Of a stretch of DNA of 64,000 bases, positions 11,595 through 21,972 are shown one piece after another (positions within the stretch are counted from its first letter, which is position 1; every line of letters starts with the position of its first letter). A program made the position numbers and the translations under genes. This stretch comes from Solanum dulcamara (taxonomy: Eukaryota > Streptophyta > Magnoliopsida > Solanales > Solanaceae): NCBI RefSeq assembly GCF_947179165.1, contig NC_077248.1, positions 14,856,256 to 14,920,255 of the forward strand, given 5' to 3'. The notes under the pieces were generated by a model. The model searched no databases and had not been told where the DNA came from. It worked only from the letters and a program-made list of their open reading frames with translations.

Positions 11595-13242
11595 ATCATT
11601 CGTCCTCGAATGATGAGTAACCCAATGGTGGACTCGAGGCATGAATAAAAATCGATACTCAATCGAATCAACCAATCGAGCAATTTAGACAATTGGCTAT
11701 TCAAACTGAAGAATAAATAAATCATTTCAACTCAAGAATAGGGACATCACCTCCATCATTCTCATCATTTGGCACGAATAGAACATCAAAACTCCATCAA
11801 CCGAATCATTCAAATATCTACATCCTCAACCGTCGAATTCCAATTTACGAGTGACATTTCCAATCCTCTTCACCATTTCATGAGGTCAATATATCGGTGT
11901 CCAAACATTCCCTCCTTTCCAAGCCTCATAACACCCTTCACGTACCTCCAATCGTTCCCCCAAATGTGATCATTAGCCTACTACCATCACTCTCACAGTG
12001 ACAGCCATTCACTCAAGCTTATCACTCTAACTACCTCACTCATATCTAAGAGTTTTCGAGCTTACTTTAACACTTATACCCTCATCATTGTATGAGCTCT
12101 TTCCCGAAGACACACTAATATACTCTTACCTATCTATTGCTCATCACAAGGTCTCGTCTCACTCCTCCTCCACACATTTATCCTCGACTAGACAAGTACA
12201 ACACAACTATCACAATCGGGAATCACTCACTCTCCTTCATCTACTCTCACTCAACTCTGTCTACTATCATCTTGGCCAACTCATCACTATCGAAATCTCA
12301 AGACTTACTTTGGCTCATTACCCTATCATCTCCCCCTAAGCTTAAAGGCATCAACTAAAGAATACTAACTAGTCACCCAAAGCAACTCATAAATTTGGAA
12401 CCTCATATAACTCTATACTATCTCATATGCACATTTTAAGCCTCTTCTTACCAAATAACTTAGCACCAACTCATTATTTACATTTGAGGGTCACATACCC
12501 CTCCATTCATAGCACATACTTCTCTCAAGCTAATATCTTAATCCCTCACATACGTCGTGTCAAGCCTACCAAATTAAATCTTAAACTAGCACTATCACAA
12601 TCATTCATTACACCTCATTACTCACCTCCTAAATACTTCACCCTAGTTGTAGGACTCAATCAACCACCATTCTCATTATTTGAGTTCTACTCCTCTAACT
12701 CTCTCTTTCTAACTCTACAATCATCCTATCAATCATAGCTCTCCATGCCTCGGATCATATTCCATCGAAAGGTGATACTTATTACTTAGATACGTAACTT
12801 TCCCCTCAAAGGTAGCATTCGAATCAAGATGTAGAGATAAGATTCTAGGATACATCTCGCTCTGGCTCAACGCACGATACAAATGAATGAGAATACATCT
12901 TCCCAGATCAATAAAGTTAAGCACACAATCGGCTCCTCTCAAGCCTTGTGTAGTCTCTGCACTTCCTCAAGACTTTATCTTAACTCATCAACAAGAACCT
13001 CATATCTACCGTTTCAACTACCTTGAGTATGAGGGGTAGTCAAATGGATTTGAGCAATGCACGAATTAGAAGGAAACATTCATAGAGTTAAACTCTATCG
13101 CACGAACTCAGAATATGAAAGAAGGGAAACAAATTCTTAATGTCCTATAGCCTCCTGATTATAAGTGTGGTGCACAACACACCCATAAGCAAGACTCTAC
13201 TAGACACGGCTTTATAGACTCCCTAGGACACTTGAACTCTGT

Positions 13243-13254
13243 GCTCTGATACCA
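13243..13254 (-). promoter_or_regulatory. Primer-binding site for initiator tRNA-Met
   Basis: The minus strand reads TGGTATCAGAGC, the standard plant complement to the 3' end of initiator tRNA-Met. It lies four bases from the LTR edge at 13259 and fixes the element's orientation. Confidence 0.93.
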
Positions 13255-13258
13255 TGTT

Positions 13259-16200
13259 TGTCACGCCCCGGGAGGGTACCCTAGACGTAACCGGCACTCA
13301 GAAACCATTTTTGGCTCCCAAGCGAACCACATAGCCTGATCACACATTCGTTCATTCATTCATTCAGCGGAAAATTTTAAAAAAAATAAAGAATAATTTA
13401 ACGGGCAACTCAAATCACCCATCCAACTCAAAGAATAAAGGCCATGGGCCGACAAATCAACTAAAATATTTGTCATTTAAAAATAGTTTGACAAGAATAA
13501 CTCAATCGACTCATCACTATCTAGTCTATGAAGCCTCTATCACTACTATCTAATTGGTGCCAATGACATATTCATGGCTACCTCAAATCAAAATGAAAAG
13601 GGCTAACTCAATGCAAGAATACACAGACGGCGTCCTCCGAATGTAGGGGAGGACTCACCAATACGCTGAGTGCGAATAGATCCCCAATGATGCTCCTATT
13701 AACGATCTCTTAAACCTGTCTCTGCATCATGAAACGATGCAGGTCCAAATGGACGTTAGTACATGGAATGTACTGGTATGTAATATAGAAGAATGGAACA
13801 TACCTCAAGAAAGAATAGCAGCGGTCCAAATATCTCAAATTGAAAAGATAAAAGAGACTCAACAAGGCATTATAAGTCTAAAGTAATAATACATTTTTTT
13901 TTGACAAAGACCAATCATATACCATACGATCCAATCCAATCATACACAATACAGTACAATTAAATCATTTACAATTCGATCCCTTTCAATCATGTACAAT
14001 CCGATTATATACACTCAACTCAACAATCAACTCAATAATCAAATCCACTCTAGTCACATACCATTCTATTCAATCCAATCACAATCCATCTACTCCAATC
14101 CGACCATATACAATCTACTCAACATTCAACTTAACAATCAGCTCAAAGGACTCAACTCAGTAAATATGCAAATTAAATTATGCAATGTTTTACAATTCAA
14201 CTCAAAGGACTCAACTCAATAAATATGTAGCAACTCACTCAAGTGTCCTAAGTCTAACAAGAAATAGTTTAGATAGGACTAACTCATAAGCATAGAGCAA
14301 CTCACTCAACTCAACTGACTCAGAGTACTATCAAGACCTAAATGGGAGTTTCTCTTAACCGACAACCAACACTTATGAGCCAGTGAAAGTACAACAAAAC
14401 GACGTCGTTGCCACGCCTGTTCACACCTTACCAGGGCATGAACGACGAACACTCATGGATCTAATCCAACCAGGTCCTATAATGTCAGGACAAAAACTCT
14501 CGGGGAAACATCCGATTTTAACGGTTCAATCCCCTCTACGTTTGGCAACACAGGTATTGGGTTCGAGTATGGACTATACTCTTGCCCAATTCGGTGCTCG
14601 ATACTCCTCCCATGACTCCATGCTCAAAAAACTCCTCCAATCATCTCAAACAAGCCCTCACGGCTAGATTCATGTGGAACATTGCCACCTCATCAACTCG
14701 GTTCTTATTTCAACTCAATTAGCTCATAATGACGAGTCTAATTGGACCTTCTTTCAAATCGACTCCTCTCAAATCATCAAAATCTTCTCTTTAAAAATTT
14801 ATACAATCTCAACTCAATGATTGCAGAAAATATTATATACATAAAAATATAATTTTAACTCCTCAACTCAAACTCAAAATAGATACTTTAATATAAAAAT
14901 ACTCAACTCATTTAAAGGCTTCTCATACTTAAACTCTTTTCTAAATCAAAGATAAAACTAATAATTCTTTAGACTCAAAATAGTGTATGAGTAGTTTATG
15001 CAAAAAGGTTCACAATTAATTTATTTAAAGCTCCTCCTCAAAAGATCATTTATTTTCAAAACATTCCTAAGACTCCACTCAACTCAAATTATGCACATCA
15101 CATACCACAAACTCACATTAGACTCCAATCCACTTCATCACATAACATCCTCATCAATATACCTCTTCGTCAACCATTCTACATATATTAAATAAGCACC
15201 ATTCACATCATCACTCACATCGTCACCAAAACATCATCATCACATCATTGTCAAGTATCATCATCACATCAATCATCAAACATCTACTCCAAAATCCTTA
15301 TTTTTGTCCTATGTTCATTTTATAGAAGCAAAGGGACATTCTTAACTAATCAATTCATTCTTTCCATTCCAATCAATACATATATATACACACAACTATC
15401 CATCTCAACCTCAAGACATATATGACAAGAAATCTCATCTTGAGTTCATATGAATGAAACATGGACCCATACTCTCAACAAAACTCAACTCAAGAATATC
15501 GTCAATGCCTATAAATCTATATACAAAGATACATTTGTAGCCAAAAATATGAAATATAACTATTTAGTAACTCAAGTCATTAAAATCATCAATCAACCAT
15601 TTGTATCTAAAAACAGTTCATAGTTTAGGGAAAACTTTCAAGAAAACCTTTCTAGAAGGTGCAACTCTTTCACAACTCCTAACCAACACATCTATAGGCA
15701 TATGGAAGAACTCAATCCATATTTTTGGTTAGCCTTACATACCTTGTTTGAAGACTTTGAAGGAACTTGATGTTAGGTCTTCAATGGAAGGCTTGAATCC
15801 TTGAAACTCTTGAAGGCATCCTTTGTTGGAGATGGATTTGGAGAAGAAGAAGAAGAAGAGAGGGAAAATATTTAGGGCTTTTTAGAGAGAGAGAGGAGCT
15901 GAAAATAATGGTCCAAAATGCTCAAGGATGGTGTATATATAATTTGGAAAAAGTCTAAGTTGCCCCTCTTCCAAAAATCTGAAAATTTGGGCAAAAGTCT
16001 TGCTGGCGCTATAGTGGCGCATCGCGCCACTGCAGCGCCAAGCCAAAATAGGCCTAAAACCCTGCATATCTAATAGTGGCGCATCGCGCCAAGGATCAAA
16101 CTACTGAGGCTGTTTTCTGGTGCTATAGTGGCGCGTCGCGCCACTGGGGCGCCAAGCCTATATTTCGCCTAGGCCTGAATATTCCTGCAGTGCTAGTTCG

Positions 16201-16563
16201 TAGTAAAATGGCCATAACTTTTGACTCCGAACTCCAAAAATTGCAATATTGGTGGCGTTCGAAAGAAGACTCAAAGACCTGTAATTTTGTAGTTCGTGGG
16301 CCACCCAGTTCTTTAAATCCTAGGAGATATGGTCGTTTGAAGTTGACCCTTATACTAACTCATCCGAAAACTTAATCGATTGGAGTTTTTTGGGCTCGAC
16401 TTGGTGTTAGAGATCCCTTATGACCCCTAAACACATCTATTACACTTAAAATACTTAGGAATTAATCCTAAATCACATGTAGAATTACAAGTCCTCCGGC
16501 CCGAGTCTACCCATACGTGAAGAAATGTTTGATTATTTGTGAAAAATTTTCCGGGGTGTCACA
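13259..16563 (-). repeat. 5' LTR of the non-autonomous element
   Basis: The repeat starts TGTCACGCCCCGG and ends TTTTCCGGGGTGTCACA, matching 8079-11578 almost throughout. It lacks the 196-bp duplication. It holds the putative promoter at about 15934. The right edge abuts the TATTC duplication and LINE ORF1 sequence. Confidence 0.94.
15934..15942 (-). promoter_or_regulatory. Putative TATA box of the LARD-like LTR
   Basis: TATATATAA-type sequence lies about 620 bp inside the 5' LTR on the minus strand, followed downstream by a CTCTCTCT tract typical of plant leaders. The equivalent in the other LTR is near 10750 and is duplicated at about 10945. Function is inferred from position. Confidence 0.45.
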
Positions 16564-16740
16564 TATTCGGTGGCCACGGGAGCTTCACCAATGGTGGTGA
16601 ATCCATTCAGAACTGACCGGAGATGAACAGTGTGAGATAGAGAGGGATGAGATGACCATTAGAGAGAAAGCTTCTCCCCTTGCCTACATTATTCCATCAA
16701 CCAGAGGTTGTTCACCTTGGAGACTTGATACGGTTATGAG
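16564..16740 (-). pseudogene. LINE A 5' end: ORF1 start and 5' UTR
   Basis: An ATG at about 16606 on the minus strand opens a frame, MDSPPLVKLPWPPN, that runs to the insertion edge at 16564 and continues in the same frame from 8078 once the insert and one TSD are discounted. The likely 5' UTR lies between about 16607 and 16740; its upstream limit is uncertain because no TSD for the LINE itself was found. This shows the long-LTR element landed about 14 codons into ORF1. Confidence 0.7.
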
Positions 16741-16749
16741 TACAACCGG

Positions 16750-17160
16750 GCATGTCTGCCAATGCCAACCCCTTGCCTGCATGCATGCCTGCCCGGTGCC
16801 ATTCGCCTATCTCGCACATGCCCACCTGATGCCATGTGCCTATCCGCCTGGTGTCATGCGCCTGACTCGCATATGCTTATGCCTGATGCCATACGTCTGC
16901 CTCGCACATGTCTACTTGGTTCCATGCGCCTAACTCGCACATGCCCTCGCCTATTGCCATGCACCTCGCGCATGTTTGCTTGGTGCCACATGCTTAACTT
17001 GTGCATGCCCTTGCCTGCTGCCATGCGCCTCGCGCATGTCTTCTTGTCCACTTGGTGCCGTGTGCCTGTCTCGCACATGCCCTCGCCTGTTGCCATATGC
17101 CTATCCCGCGTATATCTGCATCTGATGCCCTGCGCCTAACTCACACCACTGACATCCATC
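16750..17160. repeat. GC-rich imperfect tandem repeats (CGCACATGCC-type)
   Basis: Imperfect units built on CTCGCACATGCC, followed by a G/C-rich spacer and TGCCATGCGCCT, recur about every 35-60 bp. On the minus strand they read GGCATGTGCGAG. Base composition is clearly richer in G+C than the neighbourhood. The block probably lies in an LTR of the decayed minus-strand chromovirus that follows. Open frames across it, rich in Cys, His, Pro and Met, arise from the repeats. Confidence 0.75.
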
Positions 17161-17330
17161 AAGCTGCTTGCCATCACACAAGTGCCTTGACTTGGCTGCA
17201 CACCATGCCATTGGCATGCAACTCCGTACATTGCTTGTCTCACCCACATAGGACCGTGTTAAGGGGCAATGTATAAGCCCTTGGCACTGCCTTTACCTCC
17301 ACACCCAAGCCCAAACTCAGGGGTCTTATA
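17161..17330 (-). other. LTR or 3' UTR remnant between repeat block and chromovirus pol
   Basis: This is non-coding sequence on the minus-strand 3' side of the chromodomain remnant, including AAGGGCTTATACATTGCCCC. No precise LTR boundary or TSD was found. Confidence 0.4.
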
Positions 17331-17820
17331 AACCACCCCACCTATTGAACTCGACGTCCTCATCGAGGTTGATTTTAGGTAGTCCTCCACTTGCTCGTTG
17401 GACTGCCATGGTGACTTGGTTTTCTTCTAAGTATCGTCAGCCTTTGGCTTACTTCTTCCACTAACTTAGAAATTCTGCTCACCTATTTTTCTTGACACCC
17501 TTGATCCAGCATCTGCCCAATCTCAGCATCAATTGTGCGCGCCTTACAGCAGGTTTTCCCTTCGATTGGCTTCTCTCCAGATCATTCACAGCATCCTCAT
17601 AATAAGCCTGCAACCATTTTTTTCTTTCATGGAAGGTTGGGTGCAACTTCCACCTCTCAAGCAGTCTCGACCCATAAGCACTTTGCCAACTTTCTGGATT
17701 ACTTCACATGGCCAAGTATTCTTTGGAATCAATAGCACACCATCACCAACATAAGAAAATCTAACGACTTTCTCCGCCAGCCTACTTGTTTCTTCAACAA
17801 CTCTTATCAAAGTAGCAGCT
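17331..17820 (-). pseudogene. Decayed chromovirus integrase C-terminus and chromodomain region
   Basis: On the minus strand the sequence FSYVGDGVLLIPKN is followed by CEVIQKVGKV and then, in another frame, by AY...RWKLHPTFHE (around 17629-17660), the order seen at the C-terminus of Ty3/gypsy integrases. Farther on, several frames give a decayed tail ending near EDVEFN, where chromoviruses of the Galadriel type have their chromodomain and final DVEFN-like residues. Stops and frameshifts are frequent. The lineage assignment is tentative; the HPTFH motif is the strongest evidence. Confidence 0.55.
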
Positions 17821-18940
17821 TCTTTGAGCCCATCTACACTTGATTTTGTCTCACCAAGTGCCCAAGAAATTAAATTTCTTATTATGACAACCTGCACTTC
17901 TCCATCTTCACATGGAGTTGGTATTCTCGCAAACAAGACCATACCTTTTTCAAATGGCCAACATGTTCTCGCTAAAACAGCACTGGAAGTAATTTTCACC
18001 TTCCATCAAGCCTTTCTCCACCATGATATCAAAAATGAGTGGGTTCGTATACTTACTCAATTTCTCTATCTCACCATGTGGGAGAACAACTTTGATAAAG
18101 CCAATCAGGTTCTCTTGCATAGCCATCACGCCGTCCAGGTGATGCATAGGAACCAACAATTCCTTAGCAAGAAATTGACTTCGAGGATCCTATCTCAATC
18201 CTCCAATGGAATCACCAACAGCCTGTGTATCTCCGCCCAAGGTCCAGAAATTGATCTCACCCATCATATGTCATCCCTTCTCGCCAATGAGCCACATGAT
18301 TCACAGCCTTCACGTAGTTCAAACTCTCACCTAGTTTGAACTTTGCAGTAAGTCATGTTACATCATCAACCTTCATTTCTTTGTTCCACTTAGCAAAGAA
18401 TGAGGGTTTGTGGGCGACTCTCCCCTACTGCATCTACTAATGAAGATTATTTCTTCAAGAGCAAACCAAGGGGGTTTGCCAAGGCACCAATCACTCTGCC
18501 TTCCTCATCTGCCTCTGCACCTCCTGCAAGCATGGCATTCATTTGTCCACGATTTGGGCAATATCTGGCCAAGTGACTTCCTCCACAAGTCCATCACCCC
18601 TTATCGCTAGCCGAATTTTTGTTCCTCGAATATTCAGCGTCCACAACTGCTGCCCCTTTGTCAGCACTCTCTTTTCGCTCTTTCTTTCCCCAATCCCCTC
18701 TCTCAGCCTTCTTCTTTGATCTAGAATAAGTAGGATTGTCAAAAGGAACATGTAATGAGTGCGATCTTGGAGGAGTACACCATGACATCAACCATTCTAG
18801 ATGTTGGACCTAAAGAGAAGCTGTAAAATTGGATGGCCATTCCACTTATGGTCCATCGAATGGCTCGATAGGTAAAATTAAGATTTAGAACTTTTATTTT
18901 TGAAAATAAGTGTTGTTCAGACGAGGCCCGAAACAACCAT
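17821..18940 (-). pseudogene. Decayed chromovirus gag zinc knuckle and protease remnant
   Basis: At 18520-18600 the minus strand encodes WTCGGSHLARYCPNR, a CX2CX3HX4C knuckle typical of certain Ty3/gypsy Gag proteins. The codon where the first Cys should be is TGA (18594-18596). Upstream (to about 18936) lies basic Gag sequence with a KKAERGDWGKKERKE stretch, and downstream at about 18300 is FKLGESLNYVKAVN, resembling the flank of the retroviral-type protease. RT and the integrase core are missing, so an internal deletion must separate this from the integrase C-terminus next to it. Open pieces at 17586-17999 and 17950-18159 fall in the poorly assigned middle. Confidence 0.5.
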
Positions 18941-19130
18941 TTATGTCACTTTATTTTTCATCATAATGTTTAAAAAAGGAAATGACTCACATTGACTTGA
19001 TCCATGACCAAAGTTTGTATGACCTTTTAAAAATCAATAAAGCCTCATTTATTTTAAATTGATGAATCTTATCTTTCTTAATGGATTACCATTTTATATA
19101 TATTCAAACTTTACTATTTAATATGATTGA

Positions 19131-19147
19131 TTGGTTCTTATTTTCAG
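19131..19147 (+). promoter_or_regulatory. Possible 3' splice acceptor upstream of Tat1 pol
   Basis: A pyrimidine-rich run TTGGTTCTTATTTTCAG directly precedes the frame that leads into pol. Ogre elements are known to carry an intron upstream of their RT region, so this could be its acceptor. No matching donor was identified, because the upstream part of the element is missing. Confidence 0.35.
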
Positions 19148-19560
19148 TAAAAATAAATCTAAACCTTCCAATGTCATGACATGTCACGAGCACGGTGAAC
19201 CAAAAAAGATCAATAAAGAAGAATGTGAAGAATATGATGAGGAAATTATGATGTTTGAACACCTCATAGAGGACTTGAAGCAACTTGAGAATGCTAAAAA
19301 ACCCAACCTTGATGAGACAAATATAGTAAACTTAGGAGATGATGAATTAGTCAGAGAACTCGAGTCAGTGTTCATTTGATGGCAGCAGAAAAAGAAGAAT
19401 TGATCAAACTACTTAGACAATACATTGATGTGTTTGCATGGTTTATGATGATATGCCAGGGTTAGCACACATATTATTTCCCATAAGCTACCTATTTATC
19501 CAGGGTCTTTCCCAAAAAAGAAGAAAAATAGAAAGTTCAAGCCAGATCTGAGTTAAAGGA
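19148..19560 (+). pseudogene. Tat1 linker upstream of RT
   Basis: This acidic segment (KKINKEECEEYDEEIMMFEHL, then DETNIVNLGDDELVRELESV) matches the region that precedes RT in Tat elements. It ends in a stop at 19377-19379; the next frame carries EELIKLLRQYIDVFAWF-like sequence and the HKLPIYPG block just before RT. No protease active site is seen in the retained part. Confidence 0.7.
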
Positions 19561-20294
19561 TAAAAGAAGAAGTTACTAAGCAGATCGAATCAAAAGTCAT
19601 CGAAGTAACTAAATATCCCACTTGGCTAGCTAATATTGTTCCATTCCCAAATAAAGATGGAAAGATTAGGATATGCGTGGATTATCGGAATCTCAATAAA
19701 CCTAATCCTAAAGATAATTTTTATTTGCCAAATATCCACATACTCATTAATAATTGTGCAAATCATGAGTTGCACTCTTTTGAGGATTGTTTTGTAGGAT
19801 ACCATCAGATTTTGATGGATGAAGAAGATGCAGAAAAAATAACTTTTATAATGCCTTGGGGAGTCTACCATTATCGATTTATGTTGATCGGCCTTAAAAA
19901 TGTCATTCCCACTTACACAAGAGCTATGACCACCATTTTTCATGATATGATCCACAAAGAAATAGAAGCGTATGTGGAAGATGTCATCATAAAATCCTGC
20001 GAGAGTTCGGATCACCTGACACACTTGAAGAAATTCTTTAATAGATTACGAAGGTATGACCTAAATTTAAATCTAGCCAAATGTATATTCAGAGTACCTG
20101 CAGCGAAGTTATTAGGCTTTATAGTTGGCAGAAGAGGTATTGAGCTAAATCTTTCCAATATCACGGTAATTCAAGACCTACCTCCTCCAAAGTCTAAGAA
20201 GGAGGTGATGAATTTCCTAGGGAGAATGAACTACATCAGCCGATATATAGCTCAATCAAAAGTGATATGTGAGCTTATATTCATGTTGCTATGA
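19561..20294 (+). pseudogene. Tat1 reverse transcriptase
   Basis: The RT fingers and palm are recognisable: TKYPTWLANIVPFPNKDGK, ICVDYRNLNK, DCFVGYHQILMDEEDAEK, PWGVYHYRFM and the catalytic region YVEDVIIKS at 19971-19997. The first aspartate of the YVDD box is Glu here (GAA at 19977-19979), a change expected to abolish activity. The thumb follows (LLGFIVGRRGIELN, then PPPKSKKEVMNFLGRMNYIS). The frame is open for 205 codons from 19677. A stop at 20292-20294 interrupts the join to RNase H. Confidence 0.92.
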
Positions 20295-20768
20295 AAAGAT
20301 GCACCAATTAAATGGATCGAAGAATATCAGAAGGCTTTTTATACTATTAAGAGTTACCTTTCGAATCCACTAGTATTTTTTCCACCACGTGTAGACAGTC
20401 CTTTATTATTATATTTATCGGTGTCTGATAATACATTCGGGTGTGTGTTGGGACAATATGATGAAACTGAAAGAAAAGACAGAGTTATATATTATTTAAG
20501 TAAGAAGTTCACATCTTAGGCAGCTCGTTACACCATCTTAGAGAGAACTTGTTGTGCTTTAACTTGGGTTAGTCATAAATTGAGACATTTTCTGTCGGCT
20601 TACAGTACACATCTCATTTCGAGGATGGACCCACTAAAGTACATATTTCAGAAAGCAATGCACATAGGAAAGCTAGCAAAGTGGAAAATGTTGTTGAGTG
20701 AGCTTGCCATTGTGTACATGACTCAAAAGGTAGTCAAAGGGCAAGCCCTATCCAATTATATTACTTAA
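20295..20768 (+). pseudogene. Tat1 RNase H (first, RT-linked)
   Basis: This continues the RT with the RNase H domain found in all Ty3/gypsy elements. Visible motifs are LLLYLSVSDNTFGCVLGQYD, IYYLSKKF, ARYTILERTCCALTW and SRMDPLKYIFQKAM. It carries stops at about 20518 and 20766. The second aspartates and the following tether to the extra RNase H are degenerate. It is in the expected order between RT and the second RNase H. Confidence 0.85.
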
Positions 20769-21314
20769 AATATGATAGATGAAGAATATAAGCCTCTTAC
20801 GACATAATTCCCTAATGAAGACACATTGTTCGTAGGAGAAGATATATCAGAATCATATCCTAGGTGAAGAATGTTCTTTGATGGAGCGGTGAACTCTAGA
20901 GGATCGAGAATTAGAGCGGTGTTAATATCCAAATTAGGACAACACTATCCAGTGACAGCAAAGCTTAGATTCTTATGTACCAATAATATCGCGGAGTACG
21001 AAGCATGCATCCTTGGTATTAGAATGGACCTTGATTGGAATATTCAAGAATTATTGGTAATTAGTGATTCAGACTTGTTAATTCATCAAGTTCAAGGAGA
21101 ATGGGCCGTGACGAATCCCAAAATATTACCTTACTTACAATTAGTACGGAGATTGTGCAAAAGAATTAGGAAGATCGAGTTCAAGCACATACCAAGAATA
21201 CAAAATGAGTTTGTTGATGCCCTTGCAACCATATCATCCATGATACAACACCCAAAAAAGAATTATATCGATCCGCTTGAGAAAAGTTTGAAGGAACAAC
21301 CCGCTCATTGTTAG
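20769..21314 (+). pseudogene. Tat1 second RNase H (archaeal type, aRNH)
   Basis: A second RNase H domain follows the first and precedes integrase, as known for the Tat/Ogre lineage. The four acidic positions are visible: Asp in MFFDGAV, Glu in AEYEACILG, Asp in ISDSDLLIHQVQGEW and Asp in NEFVDALATISS. The domain is open from 20871 to 21314 (147 codons). Stops lie before it in the linker (DEEYKPL region). In Tat elements this domain is thought to help remove RNA during reverse transcription; its role here is historical, since the copy is dead. Confidence 0.9.
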
Positions 21315-21972
21315 GACATTGAAGTATAACTAGACAAAAAGCCTTGGTATTGAGATATAAAGAAGTTCTTGAGCTTGGACTTTATCCAGAAAATATGACA
21401 TTAAATCAAAAGAACGCATTACGCTGATTGGCTAACAATTTATTTCTAAGTGGGGAAATTCTTTATAGGAGGACTCCAGATTTGAGACTTCTTAGGTGCG
21501 TAGATGCCATTGAAGCTACAAAGATTCTCGAGCAAGTACATGCTGAAGTGTGTGGGCCTCAAATGAATGGTCTTACTTGGGCAAAGAAAATCCTTTGAGC
21601 CGGTTATTTTTGGATGACTATGGAACATGATTGCTGTAGATTTGTACAAAAATGTCATAAGTGTCAAGTACACGGTGATTTGATTCGAGTTTCTCCTCAC
21701 GAACTCAATGTTATGGGCTCTTCTTGTCCATTCGTAGCCTGGGTTATGGATTTCATTTGACTAATAGAGCCAACCGCCTCTAAAAGACATAGATTCATTT
21801 TGGTTGCCATTGATTACTTGACCAAGTGGGTGGAAGCGGCTTCTTATAAGTCTATGACAAAGAATATAATAGCTGATTTCATCTGTAACAACTTGATATG
21901 TCGCTTTGGGATACCATATTCTATTACTACGGACAATGGTGGAAACCTCAAAAGTCTTTTGATGAAAGAGAT
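21315..21972 (+). pseudogene. Tat1 integrase, N-terminal and central part (interrupted)
   Basis: The H2C2 zinc domain is recognisable (HAEVCGPQMNGLTWAKKIL followed by YFWMTMEHDCCRFVQKCHKC). Then comes the catalytic core with the first Asp in WVMDFI, VAIDYLTKWVEAASY, and the second Asp in ITTDNGGNL. Coding sequence stops at 21972, where a solo LTR is inserted, and resumes in frame at 24302 after the duplicated GAGAT. There are stops in the zinc domain. Confidence 0.88.

Larger units (their letters stand above)
11579..13258 (-). other. Non-coding interior of the LARD-like element
   Basis: The 1.68-kb interior holds no recognisable Gag, protease, RT, RNase H or integrase motif in any frame. The first 180 bp next to the primer-binding site (about 13080-13250) match the leader of the coding element at 59358-59540. 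The rest is pyrimidine-rich on the plus strand with TCA/CTC repeats; open frames at 12088-12358 and 12427-12738 are low-complexity. A minus-strand frame at 12733-12942 is unrecognised. Confidence 0.8.
8079..16563 (-). mobile_element. Non-autonomous LTR retrotransposon (LARD-like), inserted in LINE A
   Basis: Two near-identical terminal repeats of 3500 and 3305 bp flank an interior of only about 1.7 kb. A primer-binding site complementary to initiator tRNA-Met lies at the high-coordinate end and a purine tract at the low end, so the element reads on the minus strand. The interior has no protease, RT or integrase. Its leader next to the primer-binding site resembles the leader of the coding chromovirus at 59358-59575. 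Family knowledge suggests mobilisation in trans by such a relative. By eye the LTRs differ at a few percent of sites, so it is one of the younger insertions in the window. Confidence 0.92.
8074..16568. repeat. Target-site duplication TATTC flanking the long-LTR element
   Basis: TATTC occurs at 8074-8078 directly before the left LTR terminus TGTCACG, and again at 16564-16568 directly after the right LTR terminus GTGTCACA. Five base pairs is the usual Ty3/gypsy duplication. LINE coding sequence continues on both sides, confirming this as an insertion site. Confidence 0.95.

Noticed and set aside
13243..13254. tRNA gene fragment
   Set aside because: Only the 12-base tRNA-complementary primer-binding site is present; there is no cloverleaf.
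16652..17276. Cys/His/Met/Pro-rich open frames in three frames of both strands
   Set aside because: All frames are open because of GC-rich repeats; the peptides are repeat translations with no domain.
17586..17999. 137-codon minus-strand frame as a host gene
   Set aside because: Its C-terminal part matches the end of a Ty3/gypsy integrase with a frameshift, so it is a retrotransposon remnant.
17824..18339. Plus-strand 171-codon open frame
   Set aside because: It contains no recognisable domain and overlaps minus-strand chromovirus remnants, which have motif support.
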